Notes under the pieces: model-generated
Databases searched by the model: none
What the model was told of the DNA's origin: nothing
The model's input: only the letters and a program-made list of their open reading frames with translations
Shown: one piece after another, positions 17,153-24,419 of the stretch
Position numbering within the stretch: the first letter of the stretch is position 1
How the letters are laid out: every line of letters begins with the position of its first letter
Made by a program: the position numbers and the translations under genes
Origin: Cellulomonas iranensis NBRC 101100 = JCM 18110
Lineage (GTDB): Bacteria > Actinomycetota > Actinomycetes > Actinomycetales > Cellulomonadaceae
Direction: 5' to 3'
Assembly (NCBI RefSeq): GCF_001552375.1
Contig: NZ_BCRB01000013.1
Span: 1-64,000 of the forward strand
Length of the DNA stretch: 64,000 nucleotides

Positions 17153-18514
17153 TCACGGTGCCACCGCCTCGACCACGACGGACTCCATCTCGCGCAGCAG
17201 CGCCTCGACGCGCGGCTCGGGCACGAGCGCCGTGTCCGCCATGAGGTACAGCACGCACGCGCCGTCCGCGTCGTCGACGCCGACGAAGCACGTGGCGTCC
17301 TGCCGGTCCCACGAGCCGACGTGCCGCACGCGCGTGCCGTCGCGCAGCGCCCGGACCGCGTCCACGTCGGGGTACGCGTCGACGTCCACGCCCCAGTCCC
17401 GCCCGATCCGCATGTCGTTGAAGAAGCAGCCGAGGTCGAGGTCCGCGTCTCGCGCACGCTCCTGCGCGACGAGCTCGTCCCGCGCGCGCGGGTCGTACTG
17501 CGCGTGGCGGTACGCGTTGAGACCCGACGCGAACGCGCGGCGCGCCGTCGTGGCGAACCCGCCCGGCGCGTCGGCCCCCGAGACGTCGATCGCGAACAGC
17601 GCGTTCTCGGCGAGCGGCGCCACGAGGCTGCGGCTGCGCTCGTCGAGGCGGTTGCTGGCGATCAGCTGGAGGACCACGCGGTCCTGCCCGACGAGCCGCC
17701 CGAGGACGACCGAGGCCGCCGCGAGCAGGACCGTGCCGGTGCTCACGGCGCAGCGGGTCGAGACGAGGGTCGCCGCGACGGCGAGCGCACGCGACTCGAG
17801 CGCGAGGCGGACGAAGCGTCCCGGCGCGGGTGCGGGGTCGGCCGGCGGGAACAACGGACGGGGCGCGGCCGCGAGGGTCCGGCGCCAGTACGCGAGCGCG
17901 GCCTCGCCGCGCGCGGCACCGGCCTCGCCGGCCTCGTGCGCGGCCTGGTCGAGGGGCTGCCAGGTCGGTGCGTCGGCGACCTCGCCGGCCAGGAGCCGCC
18001 GCAGGTCCTGCGCCACCAGGTCGGCGGCCCACCCGTCGACCGCGAGGTGGGAGGCCGCGACCACGACGTGCGTGGCGCGCCCGTGGTCGCGCAGCACCCC
18101 CACGCTCAGGGGCAGCTCGACGTCGTGACGGAACGTGTGGCCGGCGAGCTCGGACGCGAACGCGCGGGCGGCGGCCGTGTCGGCCGCACCGTCCGCGTCG
18201 GCGACGTGCACCGTGAGCTCGCCCTGCGGGCGGACGTGCTGCGTCCAGCCCTCCGGCGTCTCGTGGAACAGGCTGCGGAGCCCTTCGTGCCGCACGAGCA
18301 GGTGCTGGACGGCGCCGAGGACCGTGCCCTCGTCGACCCCGGCGGGGACGTCGACCACCCGCACGAGGTTGAAGTACGAGGCGTCGTCGCCGAGCCAGCG
18401 GATCGACGAGTAGATGGAGGCCTGGCCCCAGGTCATCGCACCCGTGCGCTCGCCGGCGCCCGTGAACGTGACGCTGCGGGTCGAGCGGCGCTCGGCCGTC
18501 GAGGTCAGCTCCAT
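17153..18514 (-). CDS. Stand-alone NRPS condensation-domain protein, first gene of the main operon
   Basis: A 453-residue protein with the two-lobed condensation (CoA-dependent acyltransferase) fold. The active-site HHxxxDG motif appears as SHLAVDG (His156, Asp160, Gly161): the first His is Ser, but the second, catalytic His and the Asp are kept. An LRSLFHE segment (C2-like) and a C-terminal FFNDMR segment also fit. It could join a carrier-bound acid to a soluble amine such as DABA. The ATG at 18514 is chosen over the upstream in-frame GTG/ATG codons because it begins the conserved part and lies about 160 nt downstream of the only good promoter. Confidence 0.82.
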   Translation of the reverse strand: MELTSTAERRSTRSVTFTGAGERTGAMTWGQASIYSSIRWLGDDASYFNLVRVVDVPAGVDEGTVLGAVQHLLVRHEGLRSLFHETPEGWTQHVRPQGELTVHVADADGAADTAAARAFASELAGHTFRHDVELPLSVGVLRDHGRATHVVVAASHLAVDGWAADLVAQDLRRLLAGEVADAPTWQPLDQAAHEAGEAGAARGEAALAYWRRTLAAAPRPLFPPADPAPAPGRFVRLALESRALAVAATLVSTRCAVSTGTVLLAAASVVLGRLVGQDRVVLQLIASNRLDERSRSLVAPLAENALFAIDVSGADAPGGFATTARRAFASGLNAYRHAQYDPRARDELVAQERARDADLDLGCFFNDMRIGRDWGVDVDAYPDVDAVRALRDGTRVRHVGSWDRQDATCFVGVDDADGACVLYLMADTALVPEPRVEALLREMESVVVEAVAP

Positions 18515-18672
18515 CGTCCACCGCCCGCGGCCTCGTGCGGCCGGGCGCCGGCGTCCGACGCGCCACCTCGGCGCGGGGCACGCGACGCGAACCCCGGGCA
18601 CGACGAGCATTTCTCTTCTTCACGCACCATCACGCAATTCCCCCTGACACGGCGACCCCCTGTGTCGCAAAA

Positions 18673-18730
18673 ATGACGCTAGCAGGAGCACGATCGCCGT
18701 TGTCAACAGTGCTGGCACTCTTCTTTGACA
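18673..18730 (-). promoter_or_regulatory. Promoter and nested inverted repeats upstream of the biosynthetic operon
   Basis: On the minus strand a perfect -35 TTGACA (complement of 18701-18706) is followed, 19 nt on, by TAGCGT (complement of 18676-18681) as a -10. The -35 sits inside the palindrome GTTGTCAAC (18699-18707). TGTCAA at 18701-18706 is mirrored by TTGACA at 18725-18730, with an inner AGTGC/GCACT repeat (18708-18719) between them. The region is notably AT-rich for this genome. The nested symmetry over the -35 suggests an operator, but no cognate regulator is encoded in the cluster. Confidence 0.6.
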
Positions 18731-18763
18731 CGATTGTTCGGGCGATAAAAATGGCGCGCCGAA

Positions 18764-18793
18764 GCCCGCCCTCACCGAAGGAAAAGGGCGGGC
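18764..18793 (-). terminator. Terminator after the ABC transporter operon
   Basis: A 9-bp GC stem (18764-18772 with 18785-18793) with a 12-nt loop lies 31 nt after the stop of the second ABC transporter gene; in the minus-strand direction an ATTTTTA tract follows about 12 nt later. It separates the transporter operon from the biosynthetic operon promoter. The gene-free stretch 18515-18823 holds only this hairpin and the promoter/inverted repeats. Confidence 0.7.
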
Positions 18794-18823
18794 CCGAGCG
18801 TCGCGGGCGGCCGCGAGGCGCCG

Positions 18824-20605
18824 TCAGCGCGCGTACGCGCGCGCCTGGAGCCCCCACAGGTCCGCGTAGCGCCCGCCCGCGACCAGGAGCTGGCCGTGGG
18901 TGCCCTGCTCGACCACCCGGCCGCCCTCGAGGACGACGATGTGGTCGGCGAGCTGCACGGTCGACAGCCGGTGCGTGACGAACACGGTGACGCCGCCGAC
19001 GGTGGCCGCGACCTCGCGGGCGGTCTCCTGGTACGCGTCGACGAGCCGCTGCTCCGCGAGCGCGTCGAGCGCCGACCCGGGCTCGTCCAGGACCAGCAGG
19101 AGCGGGTCCGGGCGCATGAGCGTCCGCGCGAACCCGACCGCCTGCCACTGCCCGCCGGACAGGTCACGCCCGTCCGCGTAGCCCGTGCCGAGCACGCCGT
19201 CGAGCCCGACCTGCTCCCCCAGGCCGTCGGCGCGCGCACGGTCGAGCGCGGCCCCGACCGCCTCGTGCGCGAACCCGGCCGGCAGGTGGCCGATGCCGAC
19301 GCTCTCGCGCAGCCCGAGCTCGACGCGAGCGAAGTCCTGGTGCAACGCGGCGGTGCGCTCGCGCCAGGCGTCGGGCGCGACCTCCGCGAGGTCGGTGCCG
19401 CCCACGAGGATCCGCCCACCGGTGGGCGGGTAGAGGCCCGTCAGCAGCTTGAGCAGCGTGCTCTTGCCCGCACCGTTCTCGCCGACGACGGCGACGGAGG
19501 TACCTCCCGGCAGGTCGAGGTCGATGCCGCGCAGGGTGTCCTCGTCGGCACCCGGGTAGCGGAAGCGCAGCCCCTCGAGCCGCAGGCCGCGGTCGGTCGC
19601 GGCGGCGGGCGGCAGGCCCGCCGTGGGCAGGGCCTCCGCCGTCTGCTCGGCCTCCAGCGCCGCGAAGCGCCGCAGGCCCGCAGCGGCGCGGTGCACGGTG
19701 CCGAGCAGCTCGATGCCCGTCGCCATCTGGGTCGCGAGCTGCGTCGCGAGCACCACCGTCAGCACGACGTCGCCGGCGCTGGCACGCCCCTGCCGCACGA
19801 GCTCGAACGCCCACACGACGGCCCCCACGTAGGCGACGCCGAACGCGAGCTGTCCGAGCCCTCGTCGCAGCGCGTACCGCCGGTCCGCACGGGCCATGGC
19901 GGACCGGTAGCCGCCGAGCAGGTCCCGCTGCCGCCGCAGCAGGTAGTCGCCACCGCCCGAGAGCCGGATCTCCTTCTGCGACCCGGGGCTCGTGGCCAGG
20001 CGGCGCAGGTGCCGCACGCCGCGGGTGGTCGTCGACTGCGCCTCGCGGGTCTCCTGGAACTGCGTCTCCGCGCGCCGCCCCGCGACGACGGGCACCACGG
20101 CGGCGGCGATGAGCAGCAGGAACCACGGCGAGAGCGTCACGAGCACCGCGGCGGTCAGCAGCACCTGCACGGCCGTCGCACCGAGCTGCAGGCCCGACTG
20201 GACGGTCTCCCGCATCTGCAGCACGTCCTGCCGGAGCAGGTCGACGCGGTCGGCGTGCGCGGGGTCGTCGCTGCGGTCGAGGTGGGCGGATCCGTTGACG
20301 AGGCGCACGAGGTCGCGGTTGAGACGCTCCTCGGTGAGCTCCGCGAGCTCGAAGTAGTAGAGGTGCGCGAAGTGCGCGAGCATCAGCTCGCCCGCGAGCG
20401 CGACGGCGAGCGTGACACCCCACGCGGTGGCGCTGCGCGGGGCGCCCGCGTCGACGCCGTCGACCACGCCGCCGGCCGCGAGGCCGACGACGGGCGTCGC
20501 GACCGCGCCCAGCAGCAGCAGCGTCGCGCCCGTGGCGAAGCGGCGCCGGTCGAGCGCCCACGCGATCGCGAAGAGCCGACGCAGGCAGAACAGCACGTCC
20601 CTCAC
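18824..20605 (-). CDS. ABC exporter half-transporter 2 (permease-ATPase fusion)
   Basis: A 593-residue type IV ABC half-transporter. About six membrane helices in residues 1-320 are followed by an ATPase domain with Walker A GENGAGKST, the signature LSGGQWQAVGFARTL, Walker B LLLVLDEPGSALD and the H-loop VTHRLST. The GTG at 20605 overlaps the stop of the upstream half-transporter by 4 nt (GTGA), so the two are probably made together as a heterodimer. Location beside the biosynthetic operon points to export of the cluster product or self-protection (inference). Confidence 0.9.
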   Translation of the reverse strand: MRDVLFCLRRLFAIAWALDRRRFATGATLLLLGAVATPVVGLAAGGVVDGVDAGAPRSATAWGVTLAVALAGELMLAHFAHLYYFELAELTEERLNRDLVRLVNGSAHLDRSDDPAHADRVDLLRQDVLQMRETVQSGLQLGATAVQVLLTAAVLVTLSPWFLLLIAAAVVPVVAGRRAETQFQETREAQSTTTRGVRHLRRLATSPGSQKEIRLSGGGDYLLRRQRDLLGGYRSAMARADRRYALRRGLGQLAFGVAYVGAVVWAFELVRQGRASAGDVVLTVVLATQLATQMATGIELLGTVHRAAAGLRRFAALEAEQTAEALPTAGLPPAAATDRGLRLEGLRFRYPGADEDTLRGIDLDLPGGTSVAVVGENGAGKSTLLKLLTGLYPPTGGRILVGGTDLAEVAPDAWRERTAALHQDFARVELGLRESVGIGHLPAGFAHEAVGAALDRARADGLGEQVGLDGVLGTGYADGRDLSGGQWQAVGFARTLMRPDPLLLVLDEPGSALDALAEQRLVDAYQETAREVAATVGGVTVFVTHRLSTVQLADHIVVLEGGRVVEQGTHGQLLVAGGRYADLWGLQARAYAR

Positions 20606-22476
20606 AGCGTGGCCCCCTTGAGGTCGGGGACGTGCGGGGCGCCGTCGTCGGCGAACCGCCGCGCCTGCACGTCGAACATCTGCGCGTACACGCCGCCCGC
20701 GGCGACCAGCTCGTCGTGCGTGCCGGCCTCGGTGATGCCGCCGCCGTCGAGGACGACGATGCGGTCCGCGTTGCGGACGGTCGAGAACCGGTGCGAGATG
20801 ACCAGGCTGGTCACGCCGCGCGTGAGCTCGAGGAACGTGTCGTAGAACTCCGCCTCGCCCCGCGCGTCGAGCTGCGACGTGGGCTCGTCGAGGACGAGCA
20901 CCGACGCCCCGTGGCGGACGGCGAACAGCGCCCGCGCGAGCGCGATGCGCTGCCACTGCCCGCCGGACAGCTCACGACCGCCCTCGACGGCGCGCGTCAG
21001 GGGCGAGTCGAGCCCCAGCGGCAGCTCGTCGAGCAGGCCCCCGAGCCCGACCTGCGCGAGCGCGGCGACGACGCCCTCGTCGTCGTCCCGGTGTGAGATC
21101 GCTCCCATCGCGACGTTGTCGCGGAGGTCGAGCTCGTAGCGCAGGAAGTCCTGGAACGTCACGGCGAAGTGCCGCTGCCAGCTGCGCGGCTCGAACGTCG
21201 CCAGGTCGACGCCGTCGACCGTGACCGACCCGCCGTCGGGCGCGTAGATCCCGGCGAGGACCTTGACGAGCGTGGACTTCCCGGCGCCGTTGACGCCGAT
21301 GAGGGCCGTCGAGGTCCCGACGGGGAGGGTGAGGTCGACGCCGTCGAGCACGGGCCGGCCCGGCCGGTAGGAGAACGTGACGCCGGAGAACGTGACGTCG
21401 CGCGCGGGGGCGGGCGCCTCGACCCGGTCGGCGGTCGCGCCCGCCTGCTCGCGGATGGTCGCCTCGAGCTCCTGCAGAGCCGTGTACGCGGCCCTCCCGT
21501 AGACCAGCTTGATGTCCGACTCGGGGAACATGACGCCGAAGCGGGCGCACAGCACCACGGCCTGGACCGCGACGCTGACCGCCACGAGCCGCGACGCGCC
21601 GTCGGTGCCGCCGTCGACGACGAGGAGCAGCGCGACCGCCGAGCCCAGCAGGGCCGCGATCGCGTGCCCGACGAACGGCGCGCCGTACACGCGTCGGCGC
21701 CACGTCCACAGCGGCTCCAGCCAGCTCCGGGTCTCCGTCGCGAACCGGTCCTGCAACCAGCCGACGAGCCCCAGGGTGCGGATCTCCTTGGCCGCGCGCG
21801 TGCTGGTCGCGAGCTCGCGCACGTACGCGACGCGGCGACGGGCCGGCTGGAACGACTCCCACAGCGCGCCCCAGCGGTGGAACGCCTCGGCCTGCCCCTG
21901 ACGGGCGACGAGCGCCGCGACGGCGCCCGCGAGCGCCGCCCAGGGGCCCGCCGCCCAGCCGAGCAGGACGACGGCACCACCGAGCTGCACGTAGCGCGCC
22001 GTGAGCGCGAGTCCGCCCTCGAGCGCGGTCCCGGGCGTCCAGGTCCACTGCTCGAAGGCCTCGTCGACCTGCGTGAGACGGTCGGCCACGTCGGGCCGCT
22101 CGAGGCCGGCCAGCGTCGCCTCGTCGAGGGTGAAGCGCGTGAGGCGCTCGATGCACGCGGCGTCGACGCGGCGCGCGATCTCGCGCGACAGCACGAGCTG
22201 GAGCGGGGCCAGCACCTGCTGCAGCAGGAAGGCGGCGATGGCGACCCAGAGCGCGGGTGGCAGCGCTCCCGAGACGACCTGGGGCAGCGCGAGCGCGGTG
22301 CCGACGAGGAAGACCACGGGCGCGACGCCGGCCACGACGTGCACGGCGAGCGTGCCGGCCACGAGCCCGGCGCCGGCGTACGGCACGAGCTCGAGCATCT
22401 GACGTGCGGCCGCGCGGCGGCGGTGCACCCGCTCGCGCACCAGATCCGGCAGGCGCCCCGCTCCCCCATGCGTCAC
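20602..22476 (-). CDS. ABC exporter half-transporter 1 (permease-ATPase fusion)
   Basis: A 624-residue ABC half-transporter: a cytoplasmic N-terminal helix, about six membrane segments, then an ATPase with Walker A GVNGAGKST, signature LSGGQWQRIALARAL, Walker B VLVLDEPTSQLD and H-loop ISHRFST. Both ATPase sites of this subunit look intact. GTG at 22476 is chosen because a CAGGAT -10 lies 8 nt upstream with TTGACG as -35, giving a leaderless transcript; other in-frame upstream codons lie before that promoter. It overlaps the second half-transporter gene by 4 nt. Confidence 0.87.
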   Translation of the reverse strand: MTHGGAGRLPDLVRERVHRRRAAARQMLELVPYAGAGLVAGTLAVHVVAGVAPVVFLVGTALALPQVVSGALPPALWVAIAAFLLQQVLAPLQLVLSREIARRVDAACIERLTRFTLDEATLAGLERPDVADRLTQVDEAFEQWTWTPGTALEGGLALTARYVQLGGAVVLLGWAAGPWAALAGAVAALVARQGQAEAFHRWGALWESFQPARRRVAYVRELATSTRAAKEIRTLGLVGWLQDRFATETRSWLEPLWTWRRRVYGAPFVGHAIAALLGSAVALLLVVDGGTDGASRLVAVSVAVQAVVLCARFGVMFPESDIKLVYGRAAYTALQELEATIREQAGATADRVEAPAPARDVTFSGVTFSYRPGRPVLDGVDLTLPVGTSTALIGVNGAGKSTLVKVLAGIYAPDGGSVTVDGVDLATFEPRSWQRHFAVTFQDFLRYELDLRDNVAMGAISHRDDDEGVVAALAQVGLGGLLDELPLGLDSPLTRAVEGGRELSGGQWQRIALARALFAVRHGASVLVLDEPTSQLDARGEAEFYDTFLELTRGVTSLVISHRFSTVRNADRIVVLDGGGITEAGTHDELVAAGGVYAQMFDVQARRFADDGAPHVPDLKGATL

Positions 22477-22877
22477 GATCGGTGATCCTGGCAGCGTCCA
22501 CAGGGGCGGCGTCAACCATCTTTCGTCCTCGTCTCGAATGTCGAGCACCGGCGGAAAGACGACCACGGGCCGCGAGTCAAGGCCTGACTCACCCTCGGGC
22601 GGTCGTCGTTGACAACCGCGCGCCCCGACCCGTCGTCGCGCGCCGCGCACGACATTCCTGCTCAGGAGCCGATACGACCCGCCCGGCGCACGACGAGCAG
22701 CGGCCGCATTTCCTCGCCGCCGCGTCGGGAATCGCCGCCCTGCGGAGAAATCGGACGCACGTCCAGCGCGCCGCCCGCGTTCCCGGACGACGCCACGCGT
22801 GCCGCGTCGTCCCGGTGGGCCCGGCGGCCGGCGCCCGTGCCCCGGCGCCCGTGCCCCGGCGCCCGGTCGCACCGGCG
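22477..22877. other. Gene-free region with inverted repeats
   Basis: About 400 bp with no credible gene on either strand. It holds the ABC promoter, a perfect inverted repeat GAGTCA-N5-TGACTC (22574-22590), the palindrome GTTGACAAC (22608-22616; the same GTTGNCAAC form as over the biosynthetic promoter), and a short direct repeat of GGCGCCCGTGCCCC around 22836-22865. The minus-strand gene at 22878 ends just beyond it. Confidence 0.55.
22485..22515 (-). promoter_or_regulatory. Probable promoter of the ABC transporter operon (leaderless)
   Basis: Minus strand: -35 TTGACG (complement of 22510-22515), 19-nt spacer, -10 CAGGAT (complement of 22485-22490), then 8 nt to the GTG at 22476. No ribosome-binding site is visible, consistent with leaderless translation. 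Confidence 0.5.
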
Positions 22878-23243
22878 TCAGAACGCCGCGGCCCCGAGGA
22901 CGAGCACCGTGCCGCACACGAGCGCGGCCCCGCCGAGCCGCAGCACGCGGAACCACGCCCGGCGGCGCGGCCGCCACCCGGGCACGCTCCCCCACCGCAG
23001 CACGGCACCGGCGGCGCCGACGGCCGCGAGCGCGACGGCCGCGACCCACAGCAGCACCGGCACCCCCGCCCAGCCGACGAACGTCCGCGACAGCACGAAC
23101 AGCGTGAGCAGCCCGACGCTCTCGGCGACCGCACCCGTGCGGTCCTTCAGACGCAGGCGCTCGGGCCCCCAGGCCCGGGCGACGTACAGCGCGGCGAACG
23201 CGACGAGCGCGAGGGCGACGGTCAGGGAGGTCGTGGCGGTCAT
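22878..23243 (-). CDS. Small four-helix membrane protein, function unknown
   Basis: A 121-residue protein with about four hydrophobic segments (residues 5-25, 40-62, 64-85 and 100-120) and a basic cytoplasmic loop (GWRPRRRAWF). Its ATG overlaps the TGA of the serine hydrolase gene (ATGA at 23240-23243), so the two are translationally coupled and the membrane protein probably works with the hydrolase. I do not recognise the family. Confidence 0.7.
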   Translation of the reverse strand: MTATTSLTVALALVAFAALYVARAWGPERLRLKDRTGAVAESVGLLTLFVLSRTFVGWAGVPVLLWVAAVALAAVGAAGAVLRWGSVPGWRPRRRAWFRVLRLGGAALVCGTVLVLGAAAF

Positions 23244-24328
23244 CGGTCGTATCCGTTCTCGACGAGGCCCACGGCGACGTCGGGCAGCTGGGAGGCGGTG
23301 TTCGACAGGACGACGGCACCGCGGCCGCCCGCGCGGTCGAGGGCCAGGTAGGACGCGAAGCCGCCGGTCTGGCCGTTGTGGAGCGTGAGCGTCGGGGCGT
23401 CGTCCTGCTCGAGCACGAGCCACGCGTACGCGACGGCACCGAGCTCGCCCTCCAGGTGCGGGTCCATCGCCGCGGCGCCGGGGGCGGTGCCGTCGAGCAG
23501 CGCGCGCACGTACCGGGCCATGTCGCCGACCGTCGAGCGGATGCCGCCCGCGGGCGCGAACGCCGCGAGCGACCACGGCTGCTGCGCGACACCGGACGCG
23601 GACCACCCGCTGGTCGGGTCGTCGAGGTCGGCGTCCTCCAGCACGACCCGGGTGCGCGTCATGCCCAACGGGTCGAGCATCCGGTCCTGCAGCAGGTCGA
23701 CGTACGTGGTGCCGGCGACGCGCGCGAGGGCGTGCCCCAGCAGCGACATGCCGAGGTTCGAGTACACGTAGCGCCCGGGCGAGACGAGCTCCTGCCGTCC
23801 GGCCATCGCCAGCAGCTCGTCGAGCGACGCCTCGTAGGGGTCGCGGTTGGTCGTGACGGCGACGTACAGCGACGGCAGCATCTCGACGGGCGCACCGGGC
23901 AGGCCCGACGTGTGGTTCGACAGCGTCTCGAGGGTCACGCCCCCGGCGGGCGTGCCGGCCAGCTCGGTCAGGACGCCGCCGAGGGTCTGGTCGGGCGTCA
24001 CCTCGCCGCGCTCGACCGCGACCTGCAGGAGGTTGCCCGTGAACGTCTTGGTGAGCGAGCCGATCTCGAACTCGGTGGTGTCGTCCGCGCCGAAGCCGGT
24101 CGTGACGGTGCCGTCGGGGCCGTCCGCGAGGTCGACGTAGGCGAGGGCGACGCGGTCGAGGGCGCCCTGGTCGCGGGCCGTCCGCTCGACCGCGCGCGCC
24201 AGTGCGGCGTCGCCGCTCGTGTGCGGCTGCAGGTGCGGGGACGGCGGGAGGGTCGTGAGGCCGACGGTCAGCACGGCGGCCGCCGTCACCGCCGCGACCA
24301 CCCGCGGGAGCGTCGTGTTCCTGGTCAT
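23240..24328 (-). CDS. Class C beta-lactamase-type serine hydrolase, secreted
   Basis: A 362-residue exported enzyme of the serine beta-lactamase/D-Ala-D-Ala peptidase superfamily. An N-terminal signal/anchor segment (residues 7-27) precedes the SLTK motif (SxxK nucleophile Ser), the YSN motif (Tyr of the YxN box) and HNGQTGG in place of the KTG/HxG box. These are typical of class C-like esterases and peptidases that act on cell-wall stem peptides or small esters; true beta-lactamase activity is not shown by the motifs. The gene diverges from a two-component system, with a perfect inverted repeat between them, and could be its target. Confidence 0.85.
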   Translation of the reverse strand: MTRNTTLPRVVAAVTAAAVLTVGLTTLPPSPHLQPHTSGDAALARAVERTARDQGALDRVALAYVDLADGPDGTVTTGFGADDTTEFEIGSLTKTFTGNLLQVAVERGEVTPDQTLGGVLTELAGTPAGGVTLETLSNHTSGLPGAPVEMLPSLYVAVTTNRDPYEASLDELLAMAGRQELVSPGRYVYSNLGMSLLGHALARVAGTTYVDLLQDRMLDPLGMTRTRVVLEDADLDDPTSGWSASGVAQQPWSLAAFAPAGGIRSTVGDMARYVRALLDGTAPGAAAMDPHLEGELGAVAYAWLVLEQDDAPTLTLHNGQTGGFASYLALDRAGGRGAVVLSNTASQLPDVAVGLVENGYDR

Positions 24329-24370
24329 GCACCCATCCCAGCGGCGGGCGCGCGGCGCCAGAAGTGCCGT

Positions 24371-24394
24371 GATGTCACCGGCGACCGTGACATC
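24371..24394. promoter_or_regulatory. Perfect 8-bp inverted repeat between divergent hydrolase and sensor kinase genes
   Basis: GATGTCAC (24371-24378), 8-nt spacer, GTGACATC (24387-24394). Half-sites are one and a half helical turns apart, as for a dimeric NarL/LuxR-type response regulator. It lies 43 nt upstream of the hydrolase start and ends 12 nt before the -10 TACGCT of the kinase gene. Confidence 0.65.
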
Positions 24395-24406
24395 TGTCCC
24401 GGTTGC

Positions 24407-24412
24407 TACGCT
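24407..24412 (+). promoter_or_regulatory. -10 box TACGCT, leaderless sensor kinase transcript
   Basis: TACGCT preceded by TGC (extended -10 style) lies 7 nt before the GTG at 24420. No ribosome-binding site is visible, so the kinase mRNA is probably leaderless. Confidence 0.5.
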
Positions 24413-24419
24413 CCGCGAC

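Noticed and set aside
23240-24328. Beta-lactam resistance gene
   Set aside because: SxxK and YxN are present, but the KTG box is HNG/TGG-like and the class includes many esterases and peptidases; activity on beta-lactams is not supported by sequence alone.
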